Shown here one piece after another: positions 22,501 through 36,085 of a DNA stretch of 64,000 nt. This stretch comes from Melieria omissa (Eukaryota > Arthropoda > Insecta > Diptera > Ulidiidae), in NCBI GenBank assembly GCA_963971225.1, contig OZ020269.1, positions 620,001-684,000 on the forward strand. The letters run 5' to 3'. The translations under genes and the position numbers were made by a program. A model generated the notes under the pieces. It had not been told where the DNA came from. It worked only from the letters and a program-made list of their open reading frames with translations, and did not search any database. Position 1 is the first letter of the stretch. Every line of letters begins with the position of its first letter.

Positions 22501-25500
22501 ACTTAGGTTCCACAAGCATTTGATTGGTTATATAGATCAGAGGTGCATTCTTTCAATCAGTCGTTGTTGTGACAGCAACGAAGCAACACGTGTGGGGGCT
22601 GCGCTGATTTTTGTTTTGTTTCTTCAAAAAATTCTATGTATGAAAAAAAATTAGATGCTTTTGTTGTTGTAGTTTTTGTTTTGGCGATTGGTTGGCCTTT
22701 CGGCAATGACAAATGGGAACATTATATTTTTTTCACTTATAATTTTAAGGGTCAAGCGAATTGCACAATGTGCTTTCAACTAATTCAATTAATTAAATAA
22801 TTTGTTTGCATTTTTTTTGGGCAACTTTACATGTATTGGTTTTTGCTTTCCATAAGAAGATTTTGGGCACCCCTGATATAGATGTATCATGTGGTCGATA
22901 TCACTTTTCCACAACGAAATTCTCCTGCATTATTTGAGATAGCGAGAAGATTGATCCCATTTATGAAAGCTCAAAACTCCAGCTAGGTTTTAAGGTTATT
23001 ATTTTTTCTATAAACCTAGAATCATCATATTTTACAAGCATTTTATCGATTTTGCAGTAGGCAGCCATTTAATGTCACTCTTGCGCATCGATCTGTTCAT
23101 GATTGCCTAATAGTAATCAAATTATTGATTTAATTTGATAAAGCTGCAATCTCTAGCTACATTTTAAGGGGTTTTTTATTAACGTAACCCATACCGTTTG
23201 GAATCTATAAGTACTTTAGTGGTGAGTGTGTATTTTGTAATAGGCAGTTTTTCAATGTTATGATATGCTCATTATTCCTGAAGGATAATGAAAAGTTAGG
23301 GACCAATATAGAAAGCATAAGACTCTGGCTAAATTTTAAGGGGTCAATTATTAATATGCACTTATGCATTTGGTGTTGACAAGCATTTTAGTGGTTGCAC
23401 CCAAGTAGCAATTTTTTCAAAGTCACCGTTCCAAAACGATTTGCTTTCGAACCTTGGGGTATAGAAGGATGATTGATACCATTATAGAAAGCATACGAGT
23501 CTAGCTAAATAATAAGGCATAATATTTTTAAAATCCGTTAACGGGTCGAGATTTAACAGCCATCATTTCGATCATGCTGCCGGTGGGATATTTTTTTATT
23601 TACCAAATTATTGAAAGGTGGTCACTCTGGCTTAATTTTGACGCCATTTTTATTAAAGTGATTGTGCGTACTTAGGTTCCACAAGCATTTGATTGGTTAT
23701 ATAGATCAGAGGTGCATTCTTTCAATCAGTCGTTGTTGTGACAGCAACGAAGCAACACGTGTGGGGGCTGCGCGGATTTTTGTTTTGTTTCCTCAAGAAA
23801 TTCTATGTATGAAAAAAAATTAGATGCTTTTGTTGTTGTAGTTTTTGTTTTGGCGATTGGTTGGCCTTTCGGCAATGACAAATGGGAACATAATATTTTT
23901 TTCACTTATAATTTTAAGGGTCAAGCGAAATGCACAATGTGCTTTCAACTAATTCAACTAATTAAATAATTTGTTTGAATTTTTTTGGGCAACTTTACAT
24001 GTATTGGTTTTTGCTTTTCCATAAGAAGATTTTGGGCACCCCCTGATATAGATGTATCATGTGGTCGATATCACTTTTCCACAACGAAATTCTCCTGCAT
24101 TATCTGAGATAGCGAGAAGATTAACCCCATTTATGAAAGCTCAAAACTCCAGCTAGGTTTTAAGGTTATTACTTTTTCTATAAACCTAGAATCATCATAT
24201 TTTACAAGCATTTTATCGATTTTGCAGTAGGCAGCCATTTAATGTCACTCTTGCGCATCGATCTGTTCATGATTGCCGAATAGTAATCAAATTATTGATT
24301 TAATTTGATAAAGCTGCAATCTCTAGCTACATTTTAAGGGGTTTTTTATTAACGTAACCCATACCGTTTGGAATCTATAAGCACTTTAGTGGTGAGTGTG
24401 TATTTTGTAATAGGCAGTTTTTCAATGTTATCCTTGCGCATCGATATGCTCATTATTCCTGACGGATAATGAAAAGGTAGGGACCAATATAGAAAGCATA
24501 AGACTCTGGCTAAATTTATTAATATGCACTTATGCATTTGGTGTTGACAAGCATTTTAGTGGTTGCACCCAAGTAGCAATTTTTTCAAAGTCACCGTTCC
24601 AAATCGATTTGCTTTCGAACCTTGGGGTATAGAAGGATGATTGATACCATTATAGAAAGCATACGAGTCTAGCTAAATAATAAGGCATAATATTATTAAA
24701 ATCCGTTAACGGGTCGAGATTTAACAGCCATAATTTCGATCATGCTGCCGGGGGGATATTTTTTTTATTTACCAAATTGGTGAAAGGTGGTCACTCTGGC
24801 TTAATTTTGACGCCATTTTGATTAAAGTGATTGTGCGTACTTAGGTTCCACAAGCATTTGATTGATTATATAGATCAGAGGTGCATTCTTTCAATCAGTC
24901 GTTGTTGTGACAGCAACGAAGCAACACGTGTTGGGGCTGCGCGGATTTTTGTTTTGTTGCCTCAAGAAATTGTATGTATGAAAAAAAATTAGATGCTTTT
25001 GTTGTTGTAGTTTTTGTTTTGGCGATTGGTTGGCCTTTCGGCAATGACAAATGGGAACATTATATTTTTTTCACTTATAATTTTAAGGGTCAAGCGAAAT
25101 GCACAATGTGCTTTCAACTAATTCAATTAATTAAATAATTTGTTTGCATTTTTTTTGGGCAACTTTACATGTATTGGTTTTTGCTTTTCCATAAGAAGAT
25201 TTTGGGCACCCCTGATATAGATGTATCATGTGGTCGATATCACTTTTCCACAACGAAATTCTCCTGCATTATCTGAGATAGCGAGAAGATTGACCCCATT
25301 TATGAAAACTCAAAACTCCAGCTAGGTTTTAAGGTTATTATTTTTTCTATAAACCTAGAATCATCATATTTTACAAGCATTTTATCGATTTTGCAGTAGG
25401 CAGCCATTTAATGTCACTCTTGCGCATCGATCTGTTCATGATTGCCTAATAGTAATCAAATTATTGATTTAATTTGATAAAGCTGCAATCTCTAGCTACA

Positions 25501-27816
25501 TTTTAAGGGGTTTTTTATTAACGTAACCCATACCGTTTGGAATCTATAAGCACTTTAGTGGTGAGTGTGTATTTTATAATAGGCAGTTTTTCAATGTTAT
25601 CCTTGCGCATCGATATGCTCATTATTCCTGACGGATAATGAAAAGGTAGGGACCAATATAGAAAGCATAAGACTCTGGCTAAATTTTAAGGGGTCAATTA
25701 TTAATATGCACTTATGCATTTGGTGTTGACAAGCATTTTAGTGGTTGCACCCAAGTAGCAATTTTTTCAAAGTCACCGTTCCAAATCGATTTGCTTTCGA
25801 ACCTTGGGGTATAGAAGGATGATTGATACCATTGTAGAAAGCATACGAGTCTAGCTAAATAATAAGGCATAATATTATTAAAATCCGTTAACGGGTCGAG
25901 ATTTAACAGCCATAATTTCGATCATGCTGCCGGGGGGATATTTTTTTTATTTACCAAATTGGTGAAAGGTGGTCACTCTGGCTTAATTTTGACGCCATTT
26001 TGATTAAAGTGATTGTGCGTACTTAGGTTCCACAAGCATTTGATTGATTATATAGATCAGAGGTGCATTCTTTCAATCAGTCGTTGTTGTGACTGCAACG
26101 AAGCAACACGTGTGGGGGCTGCGCGGATTTTTGTTTTGTTGCCTCAAGAAATTGTATGTATGAAAAAAAACTTAGATGCTTTTGTTGTTGTAGTTTTTGT
26201 TTTGGCGATTGGTTGGCCTTTCGGCAATGACAAATGGGAACATTATATTTTTTTCACTTATAATTTTAAGGGTCAAGCGAAATGCACAATGTGCTTTCAA
26301 CTAATTCAATTAATTAAATAATTTGTTTGCATTTTTTTGGTCAACTTTACATGTATTGGTTTTTGCTTTTCCATAAGAAGATTTTTGGCACCCCTGATAT
26401 AGATGTATCATGTGGTCGATATCACTTTTCCACAACGAAATTCTCCTGCATTATCTGAGATAGCGAGAAGATTGACCCCATTTATGAAAACTCAAAACTC
26501 CAGCTAGGTTTTAAGGTTATTATTTTTTCTATAAACCTAAACCTATAAACCTAGAATATTTTACAAGCATTTTATCGATTTTGCAGTAGGCAGCCATTTA
26601 ATGTCACTCTTGCGCATCGATCTGTTCATGATTGCCTAATAGTAATCAAATTATTGATTTAATTTGATAAAGCTGCAATCTCTAGCTACATTTTAAGGGG
26701 TTTTTTATTAACGTAACCCATACCGTTTGGAATCTATACGCACTTTAGTGGTGAGTGTGTATTTTGTAATAGGCAGTTTTTCAATGTTATCCTTGCGCAT
26801 AGATATGCTCATTATTCCTGACGGATAATGAAAAGGTAGGGACCAATATAGAAAGCATAAGACTCTGGCTAAATTTTAAGGGGTCAATTATTAATATGCA
26901 CTTATGCATTTGGTGTTGACAAGCATTTTAGTGGTTGCACCCAAGTAGCAATTTTTTCAAAGTCACCGTTCCAAATCGATTTGCTTTCGAACCTTGGGGT
27001 ATAGAAGGATGATTGATACCATTATAGAAAGCATACGAGTCTAGCTAAATAATAAGGCATAATATTATTAAAATCCGTTAACGGGTCGAGATTTAACAGC
27101 CATAATTTCGATCATGCTGTCGGGGGGATATTTTTTTTATTTACCAAATTGGTGAAAGGTGGTCACTCTGGCTTAATTTTGACGCCATTTTGATTAAAGT
27201 GATTGTGCGTACTTAGGTTCCACAAGCATTTGATTGATTATATAGATCAGAGGTGCATTCTTTCAATCAGTCGTTGTTGTGACTGCAACGAAGCAACACG
27301 TGTGGGGGCTGCGCGGATTTTTGTTTTGTTGCCTCAAGAAATTGTATGTATGAAAAAAAACTTAGATGCTTTTGTTGTTGTAGTTTTTGTTTTGGCGATT
27401 GGTTGGCCTTTCGGCAATGACAAATGGGAACATTATATTTTTTTCACTTATAATTTTAAGGGTCAAGCGAAATGCACAATGTGCTTTCAACTAATTCAAT
27501 TAATTAAATAATTTGTTTGCATTTTTTTGGTCAACTTTACATGTATTGGTTTTTGCTTTTCCATAAGAAGATTTTTGGCACCCCTGATATAGATGTATCA
27601 TGTGGTCGATATCACTTTTCCACAACGAAATTCTCCTGCATTATCTGAGATAACGAGAAGATTGACCCCATTTATGAAAACTCAAAACTCCAGCTAGGTT
27701 TTAAGGTTATTATTTTTTCTATAAACCTAAACCTATAAACCTAGAATATTTTACAAGCATTTTATCGATTTTGCAGTAGGCAGCCATTTAATGTCACTCT
27801 TGCGCATCGATCTGTT

Positions 27817-27834
27817 CATGATTTCGATCATGCT
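27817..27834. other. 465-bp deletion joint in a truncated 716-bp unit
   Basis: The sequence passes from the 'ctgttcatgatt' block directly to 'tcgatcatgctg', two blocks that normally lie about 465 bp apart. Both sit in the equivalent CATCGAT...CATGATT part of different sub-monomers, so the exchange may have used sub-monomer similarity. The truncated unit shares 'ctgtcgggggg' with the unit just before it (27,117). Confidence 0.85.
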
Positions 27835-30800
27835 GTCGGGGGGATATTTTTTTTATTTACCAAATTGGTGAAAGGTGGTCACTCTGGCTTAATTTTGACG
27901 CCATTTTGATGAAAGTGATTGTGCGTACTTAGGTTCCACAAGCATTTGATTGATTATATAGATCAGAGGAGCATTCTTTCAATCAGTCGTTGTTGTGACA
28001 GCAACGAAGCAACACGTGTGGGTGCTGCGCGGATTTTTGTTTTGTTGCCTCAAGAAATTGTATGTATGAAAAAAAATTAGATGCTTTTGTTGTTGTAGTT
28101 TTTGTTTTGGCGATTGGTTGGCCTTTCGGCAATGAAAAATGGGAACATTATATTTTTTTCACTTATAATTGTAAGGGTCAAGCGAAATGCACAATGTGCT
28201 TTCAACTAATTCAATTAATTAAATAATTTGTTTGCATTTTTTTGGTCAACTTTACATGTATTGGTTTTTGCTTTTCCATAAGAAGATTTTTGGCACCCCT
28301 GATATAGATGTATCATGTGGTCGATATCACTTTTCCACAACGAAATTCTCCTGCATTATCTGAGATAACGAGAAGATTGACCCCATTTATGAAAACTCAA
28401 AACTCCAGCTAGGTTTTAAGGTTATTATTTTTTCTATAAACCTAGAATCATCATATTTTACAAGCATTTTATCGATTTTGCAGTAGGCAGCCATTTAATG
28501 TCACTCTTGCGCACCGATCTGTTCATGATTGCCTAATAGTAATCAAATTATTGATTTAATTTGATAAAGCTGCAATTTCTAGCTACATTTTAAGGGGTTT
28601 TTTATTAACGTAACCCATACCGTTTGGAATCTATAAGCACTTTAGTGGTGAGTGTGTATTTTGTAATAGGCAGTTTTTCAATGTTATCCTTGCGCATCGA
28701 TATGCTCATTATTCCTGAAGGATAATGAAAAGTTAGGGACCAATATAGAAAGCATAAGACTCTGGCTAAATTTTAAGGGGTCAATTATTAATATGCACTT
28801 ATGCATTTGGTGTTGACAAGCATTTTAGTGGTTGCACCCAAGTAGCAATTTTTTCAAAGTCACCGTTCCAAATCGATTTGCTTTCGAACCTTGGGGTATA
28901 GAAGGATGATTGATACCATTATAGAAAGCATACGAGTCTAGGCAAATAATAAGGCATAATATTATTAAAATCCGTTAACGGGTCGAGATTTAACAGCCAT
29001 AATTTCGATCATGCTGCCGGGGGGATATTTTTTTTATTTACCAAATTGGTGAAAGGTGGTCACTCTGGCTTAATTTTGACGCCATTTTGATGAAAGTGAT
29101 TGTGCGTACTTAGGTTCCACAAGCATTTGATTGATTATATAGATCAGAGGAGCATTCTTTCAATCAGTCGTTGTTGTGACAGCAACGAAGCAACACGTGT
29201 GGGGGCTGCGCGGATTTTTGTTTTGTTGCCTCAAGAAATTGTATGTATGAAAAAAAATTAGATGCTTTTGTTGTTGTAGTTTTTGTTTTGGCGATTGGTT
29301 GGCCTTTCGGCAATGACAAATGGGAACATAATATTTTTTTCACTTATAATTTTAAGGGTCAAGCGAAATGCACAATGTGCTTTCAACTAATTCAATTAAT
29401 TAAATAATTTGTTTGCATTTTTTGGGCAACTTTACATGTATTGGTTTTTGCTTTTCCATAAGAAGATTTTTGGCACCCCTGATATAGATGTATCATGTGA
29501 TCGATATCACTTTTCCACAACGAAATTCTCCTGCATTATTTGAGATAGCGAGAAGATTGACCCCATTTATGAAAGCTCAAAACTCCAGCTAGGTTTTAAG
29601 GTTATTATTTTTTCTATAAACCTAGAATCATCATATTTTACAAGCATTTTATCGATTTTTCAGTAGGCAGCCATTTAATGTCACTTTTGCGCATCGATCT
29701 GTTCATGATTGCGGAATAGTAATCAAATTATTGATTTAATTTGATAAAGCTGCAATCTCTAGCTACATTTTAAGGGGTTTTTTTATTAACGTAACCCATA
29801 CCGTTTGGAATCTATAAGCACTTTAGTGGTGAGTGTGTATTTTGTAATAGGCAGTTTTTCAATGTTATCTTTGCGCATCGATATGCTCATTATTCCTGAA
29901 GGATAATGAAAAGGTAGGGACCAATATAGAAAGCATAAGACTCTGGCTAAATTTTAAGGGGTCAATTATTAATATACACTTATGCATTTGGTGTTGACAA
30001 GCATTTTAGTGGTTGCACCCAAGTAGCAATTTTTTCAAAGTCACCGTTCCAAATCGATTTGCTTTCGAACCTTGGGGTATAGAAGGATGATTGATACCAT
30101 TATAGAAAGCATACGAGTCTAGCTAAATAATAAGGCATAATATTATTAAAATCCGTTAACGGGTCGAGATTTAACAGCCATAATTTCGATCATGCTGGCG
30201 GTGGGATATTTTTTTTATTTACCAAATTGGTGAAAGGTGGTCACTCTGGCTTAATTTTGACGCCATTTTGATTAAAGTGATTGTGCGTACTTAGGTTCCA
30301 CAAGCATTTGATTGATTATATAGATCAGAGGTGCATTCTTTCAATCAGTCGTTGTTGTGACAGCAACGAAGCAACACGTGTGGGGGCTGCGCTGATTTTT
30401 GTTTTGTTGCCTCAAGAAATTGTATGTATGAAAAAAAATTAGATGCTTTTGTTGTTGTAGTTTTTGTTTTGGCGATTGGTTGGCCTTTCGGCAATGACAA
30501 ATGGGAACATTATATTTTTTTCACTTATAATTTTAAGGGTCAAGCGAAATGCACAATGTGCTTTCAACTAATTCAATTAATTAAATAATTTGTTTGCATT
30601 TTTTTTGGTCAACTTTACATGTATTGGTTTTTGCTTTTCCATAAGAAGATTTTTGGCACCCCTGATATAGATGTATCATGTGGTCGATATCACTTTTCCA
30701 CAACGAAATTCTCCTGCATTATTTGAGATAGCGAGAAGATTGACCCCATTTATGAAAGCTCAAAACTCCAGCTAGGTTTTAAGGTTATTATTTTTTCTAT

Positions 30801-31299
30801 AAACCTAGAATCATCATATTTTACAAGCATTTTATCGATTTTGCAGTAGGCAGCCATTTAATGTCACTTTTGCGCATCGATCTGTTCAAATTATTGATTT
30901 AATTTGATAAAGCTGCAATCTCTAGCTACATTTTAAGGGGTTTTTTATTAACGTAACCCATACCGTTTGGAATCTATAAGCACTTTAGTGGTGAGTGTGT
31001 ATTTTGTAATTGGCAGTTTTTCAATGTTATCCTTGCGCATCGATATGCTCATTATTCCTGAAGGATAATGAAAAGTTAGGGACCAATCTAGAAAGCATAA
31101 GACTCTGGCTAAATTTTAAGGGGTCAATTATTAATATGCACTTATGTATTTGGTGTTGACAAACATTTTAGTGGTTGCACCCAAGTAGCAATTTTTTCAA
31201 AGTCACCGTTCCAAATCGATTTGCTTTCGAACCTTGGGGTATAGAAGGATGATTGATACCATTATAGAAAGCATACGAGTCTAGCTAAATAATAAGGCA

Positions 31300-33692
31300 T
31301 AATATTATTAAAATCCGTTAACGGGTCGAGATTTAACAGCCATAATTTCGATCATGCTGCCGGGGGGATATTTTTTTTATTTACCAAATTGGTGAAAGGT
31401 GGTCACTCTGGCTTAATTTTGACGCCATTTTGATTAAAGTGATTGTGCGTACTTAGGTTCCACAAGCATTTGATTGATTATATAGATCAGAGGTGCATTC
31501 TTTCAATCAGTCGTTGTTGTGACAGCAACGAAGCAACACGTGTGGGGGCTGCGCGGATTTTTGTTTTGTTGCCTCAAGAAATTGTATGTATGAACAAAAA
31601 TTAGATGCTTTTGTTGTTGTAGTTTTTGTGTGTATGCTTTTTTGTGTTGGCGATTGGTTGGCCTTTCGGCAATGCAAATGGGAACATTATATTTTTTTCA
31701 CTTACAATTTTAAGGGTCAACCGCAATGCACAATGTGCTTTCAACTAATTCAATTAATTAAAGAATTTGTTTGCATTTTTTTGGTCAACTTTACATGTAT
31801 TGGTTTTTGCTTTTCTATAAGAAGATTTTTGGCACCCCTGATATAGATGTATCATGTGGTCGATATCACTTTTCCACAACGAAATTCTCCTGCATTATTT
31901 GAGATAGCGAGAAGATTGACCCCATTTATGAAAGCTCAAAACTCCAGCTAGGTTTTAAGGTTATTATTTTTTCTATAAACCTAGAATCATCATATTTTAC
32001 AAGCATTTTATCGATTTTGCAGTAGGCAGCCATTTAATGTCACTTTTGCGCATCGATCTGTTCATGATTGCGGAATAGTAATCAAATTATTGATTTAATT
32101 TGTTAAAGCTGCAATCTCTAGCTACATTTTAAGGGGGTTTTTATTAACGTAACCCATACCGTTTGGAATCTATAAGCACTTTAGTGGTGAGTGTGTATTT
32201 TGTAATAGGCAGTTTTTCAATGCTATCCTTGCGCATCGATATGCTCATTATTCCTGAAGGATAATGAAAAGTTAGGGACCAATATAGAAAGCATAAGACT
32301 CTGGCTACATTTTAAGGGGTCAATTATTAATATGCACTTATGTATTTGGTGTTGACAAGCATTTTAGTGGTTGGACCCAAGTAGCAATTTTTTCAAAGTC
32401 ACCATTCCAAACCGATTTGCTTTCAAACCTTGGGGTATAGAAGGATGATTGATACCATTATAGAAAGCATACGAGTCTAGCTAAATAATAAGGCATAATA
32501 TTATTAAAATCCGTTAACGGGTCGAGATTTAACAGCCATAGTTTCGATCATGCTGCCGGTGGGATATTTTTTTTATTTACCAAATTGGTGAAAGGTGGTC
32601 ACTCTGGCTTAATTTTGACGCCATTTTGATTAAAGTGATTGTGCGTACTTAGGTTCCACAAGCATTTGATTGATTATATAGATCAGAGGTGCATTCTTTC
32701 AATCAGTCGTTGTTGTGACAGCAACGAAGCAACACGTGTGGGGGCTGCGCGGATTTTTGTTTTGTTGCCTCAAGAAATTGTATGTATGAACAAAAATTAG
32801 ATGCTTTTGTTGTTGTAGTTTTTGTGTGTATGCTTTTTTGTGTTGGCGATTGGTTGGCCTTTCGGCAATGCAAATGGGAACATTATATTTTTTTCACTTA
32901 CAATTTTAAGGGTCAACCGCAATGCACAATGTGCTTTCAACTAATTCAATTAATTAAAGAATTTGTTTGCATTTTTTTTGGGCAACTTTACATGTATTGG
33001 TTTTTGCTTTTCCATAAGAAGATTTTGGGCACCCCTGATATAGATGTATCATGTGGTCGATATCACTTTTCCACAACGAAATTCTCCTGCATTATTTGAG
33101 ATAACGAGAAGATTGACCCCATTTATGAAAGCTCAAAACTCCAGCTAGGTTTTAAGGTTATTATTTTTTCTATAAACCTAGAATCATCATACTTTACAAG
33201 CATTTTATCGATTTTGCAGTAGGCAGCCATTTAATGTCACCATTGCGCATCGATCTGTTCATGATTGCCGAATAGTAATCAAATTATTGATTTAATTTAA
33301 TAAAGCTGCATTCTCTAGCTACATTTTAAGGGGTTTTTTATTAACGTAACCCATACCGTTTGGAATCTATAAGCACTTTAGTGGTGAGTGTGTATTTTGT
33401 AATAGGCAGTTTTTCAATGTTATCCTTGCGCATCGATATGCTCATTATTCCTGAAGGATAATGAAAAGTTAGGGACCAATATAGAAAGCATAAGACTCTG
33501 GCTAAATTTTAAGGGGTCAATTATTAATATGCACTTATGCATTTGGTGTTGACAAGCATTTTAGTGGTTGCACCCAAGTAGCAATTTTTTCAAAGTCACC
33601 GTTCCAAATCAATTTGCTTTCGAACCTTGGGGTATAGAAGGATGATTAATACCATTATAGAAAGCATACGAGTCTAGCTAAATCATAAGGCA
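31300..33692. repeat. 2,393-bp two-unit block, copy 1
   Basis: Two successive units are repeated as a pair at exactly +2,393 bp (anchors 31537/33930 and 32733/35126). Shared private variants include 'ggcaatgcaaatggg', 'gtcaaccgcaatgc', 'attaaagaatttg', 'caatgctatcc', 'caccattccaaaccg' and 'catactttac'. One difference seen is g/c in 'ggttggaccc' (near 32,374) against 'ggttgcaccc'. The edges are placed where flanking variants stop matching and are accurate to within about 50 bp. Confidence 0.85.
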
Positions 33693-36085
33693 TAATATTA
33701 TTAAAATCCGTTAACGGGTCGAGATTTAACAGCCATAATTTCGATCATGCTGCCGGGGGGATATTTTTTTTATTTACCAAATTGGTGAAAGGTGGTCACT
33801 CTGGCTTAATTTTGACGCCATTTTGATTAAAGTGATTGTGCGTACTTAGGTTCCACAAGCATTTGATTGATTATATAGATCAGAGGTGCATTCTTTCAAT
33901 CAGTCGTTGTTGTGACAGCAACGAAGCAACACGTGTGGGGGCTGCGCGGATTTTTGTTTTGTTGCCTCAAGAAATTGTATGTATGAACAAAAATTAGATG
34001 CTTTTGTTGTTGTAGTTTTTGTGTGTATGCTTTTTTGTGTTGGCGATTGGTTGGCCTTTCGGCAATGCAAATGGGAACATTATATTTTTTTCACTTACAA
34101 TTTTAAGGGTCAACCGCAATGCACAATGTGCTTTCAACTAATTCAATTAATTAAAGAATTTGTTTGCATTTTTTTGGTCAACTTTACATGTATTGGTTTT
34201 TGCTTTTCTATAAGAAGATTTTTGGCACCCCTGATATAGATGTATCATGTGGTCGATATCACTTTTCCACAACGAAATTCTCCTGCATTATTTGAGATAG
34301 CGAGAAGATTGACCCCATTTATGAAAGCTCAAAACTCCAGCTAGGTTTTAAGGTTATTATTTTTTCTATAAACCTAGAATCATCATATTTTACAAGCATT
34401 TTATCGATTTTGCAGTAGGCAGCCATTTAATGTCACTTTTGCGCATCGATCTGTTCATGATTGCGGAATAGTAATCAAATTATTGATTTAATTTGTTAAA
34501 GCTGCAATCTCTAGCTACATTTTAAGGGGGTTTTTATTAACGTAACCCATACCGTTTGGAATCTATAAGCACTTTAGTGGTGAGTGTGTATTTTGTAATA
34601 GGCAGTTTTTCAATGCTATCCTTGCGCATCGATATGCTCATTATTCCTGAAGGATAATGAAAAGTTAGGGACCAATATAGAAAGCATAAGACTCTGGCTA
34701 CATTTTAAGGGGTCAATTATTAATATGCACTTATGTATTTGGTGTTGACAAGCATTTTAGTGGTTGCACCCAAGTAGCAATTTTTTCAAAGTCACCATTC
34801 CAAACCGATTTGCTTTCAAACCTTGGGGTATAGAAGGATGATTGATACCATTATAGAAAGCATACGAGTCTAGCTAAATAATAAGGCATAATATTATTAA
34901 AATCCGTTAACGGGTCGAGATTTAACAGCCATAGTTTCGATCATGCTGCCGGTGGGATATTTTTTTTATTTACCAAATTGGTGAAAGGTGGTCACTCTGG
35001 CTTAATTTTGACGCCATTTTGATTAAAGTGATTGTGCGTACTTAGGTTCCACAAGCATTTGATTGATTATATAGATCAGAGGTGCATTCTTTCAATCAGT
35101 CGTTGTTGTGACAGCAACGAAGCAACACGTGTGGGGGCTGCGCGGATTTTTGTTTTGTTGCCTCAAGAAATTGTATGTATGAACAAAAATTAGATGCTTT
35201 TGTTGTTGTAGTTTTTGTGTGTATGCTTTTTTGTGTTGGCGATTGGTTGGCCTTTCGGCAATGCAAATGGGAACATTATATTTTTTTCACTTACAATTTT
35301 AAGGGTCAACCGCAATGCACAATGTGCTTTCAACTAATTCAATTAATTAAAGAATTTGTTTGCATTTTTTTTGGGCAACTTTACATGTATTGGTTTTTGC
35401 TTTTCCATAAGAAGATTTTGGGCACCCCTGATATAGATGTATCATGTGGTCGATATCACTTTTCCACAACGAAATTCTCCTGCATTATTTGAGATAACGA
35501 GAAGATTGACCCCATTTATGAAAGCTCAAAACTCCAGCTAGGTTTTAAGGTTATTATTTTTTCTATAAACCTAGAATCATCATACTTTACAAGCATTTTA
35601 TCGATTTTGCAGTAGGCAGCCATTTAATGTCACCATTGCGCATCGATCTGTTCATGATTGCCGAATAGTAATCAAATTATTGATTTAATTTAATAAAGCT
35701 GCATTCTCTAGCTACATTTTAAGGGGTTTTTTATTAACGTAACCCATACCGTTTGGAATCTATAAGCACTTTAGTGGTGAGTGTGTATTTTGTAATAGGC
35801 AGTTTTTCAATGTTATCCTTGCGCATCGATATGCTCATTATTCCTGAAGGATAATGAAAAGTTAGGGACCAATATAGAAAGCATAAGACTCTGGCTAAAT
35901 TTTAAGGGGTCAATTATTAATATGCACTTATGCATTTGGTGTTGACAAGCATTTTAGTGGTTGCACCCAAGTAGCAATTTTTTCAAAGTCACCGTTCCAA
36001 ATCAATTTGCTTTCGAACCTTGGGGTATAGAAGGATGATTAATACCATTATAGAAAGCATACGAGTCTAGCTAAATCATAAGGCA
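33693..36085. repeat. 2,393-bp two-unit block, copy 2
   Basis: Tandem repeat of the preceding block. Its second half (the run with 'gagataacgag', 'catactttac', 'caccattgcg', 'taataaagctgcattctc', 'aatcaatttgc', 'gattaatacc', 'aaatcataagg') is found a third time at about 43,740-44,360, so this unit variant has spread to several places in the array. Confidence 0.85.

Noticed and set aside
26531..26555. Telomere-like CCTAA repeats (aacctaaacctataaacctag)
   Set aside because: Only two or three imperfect copies, explained by a small duplication of the local 'ataaacctag' motif. It is shared by two adjacent units because the units were duplicated.
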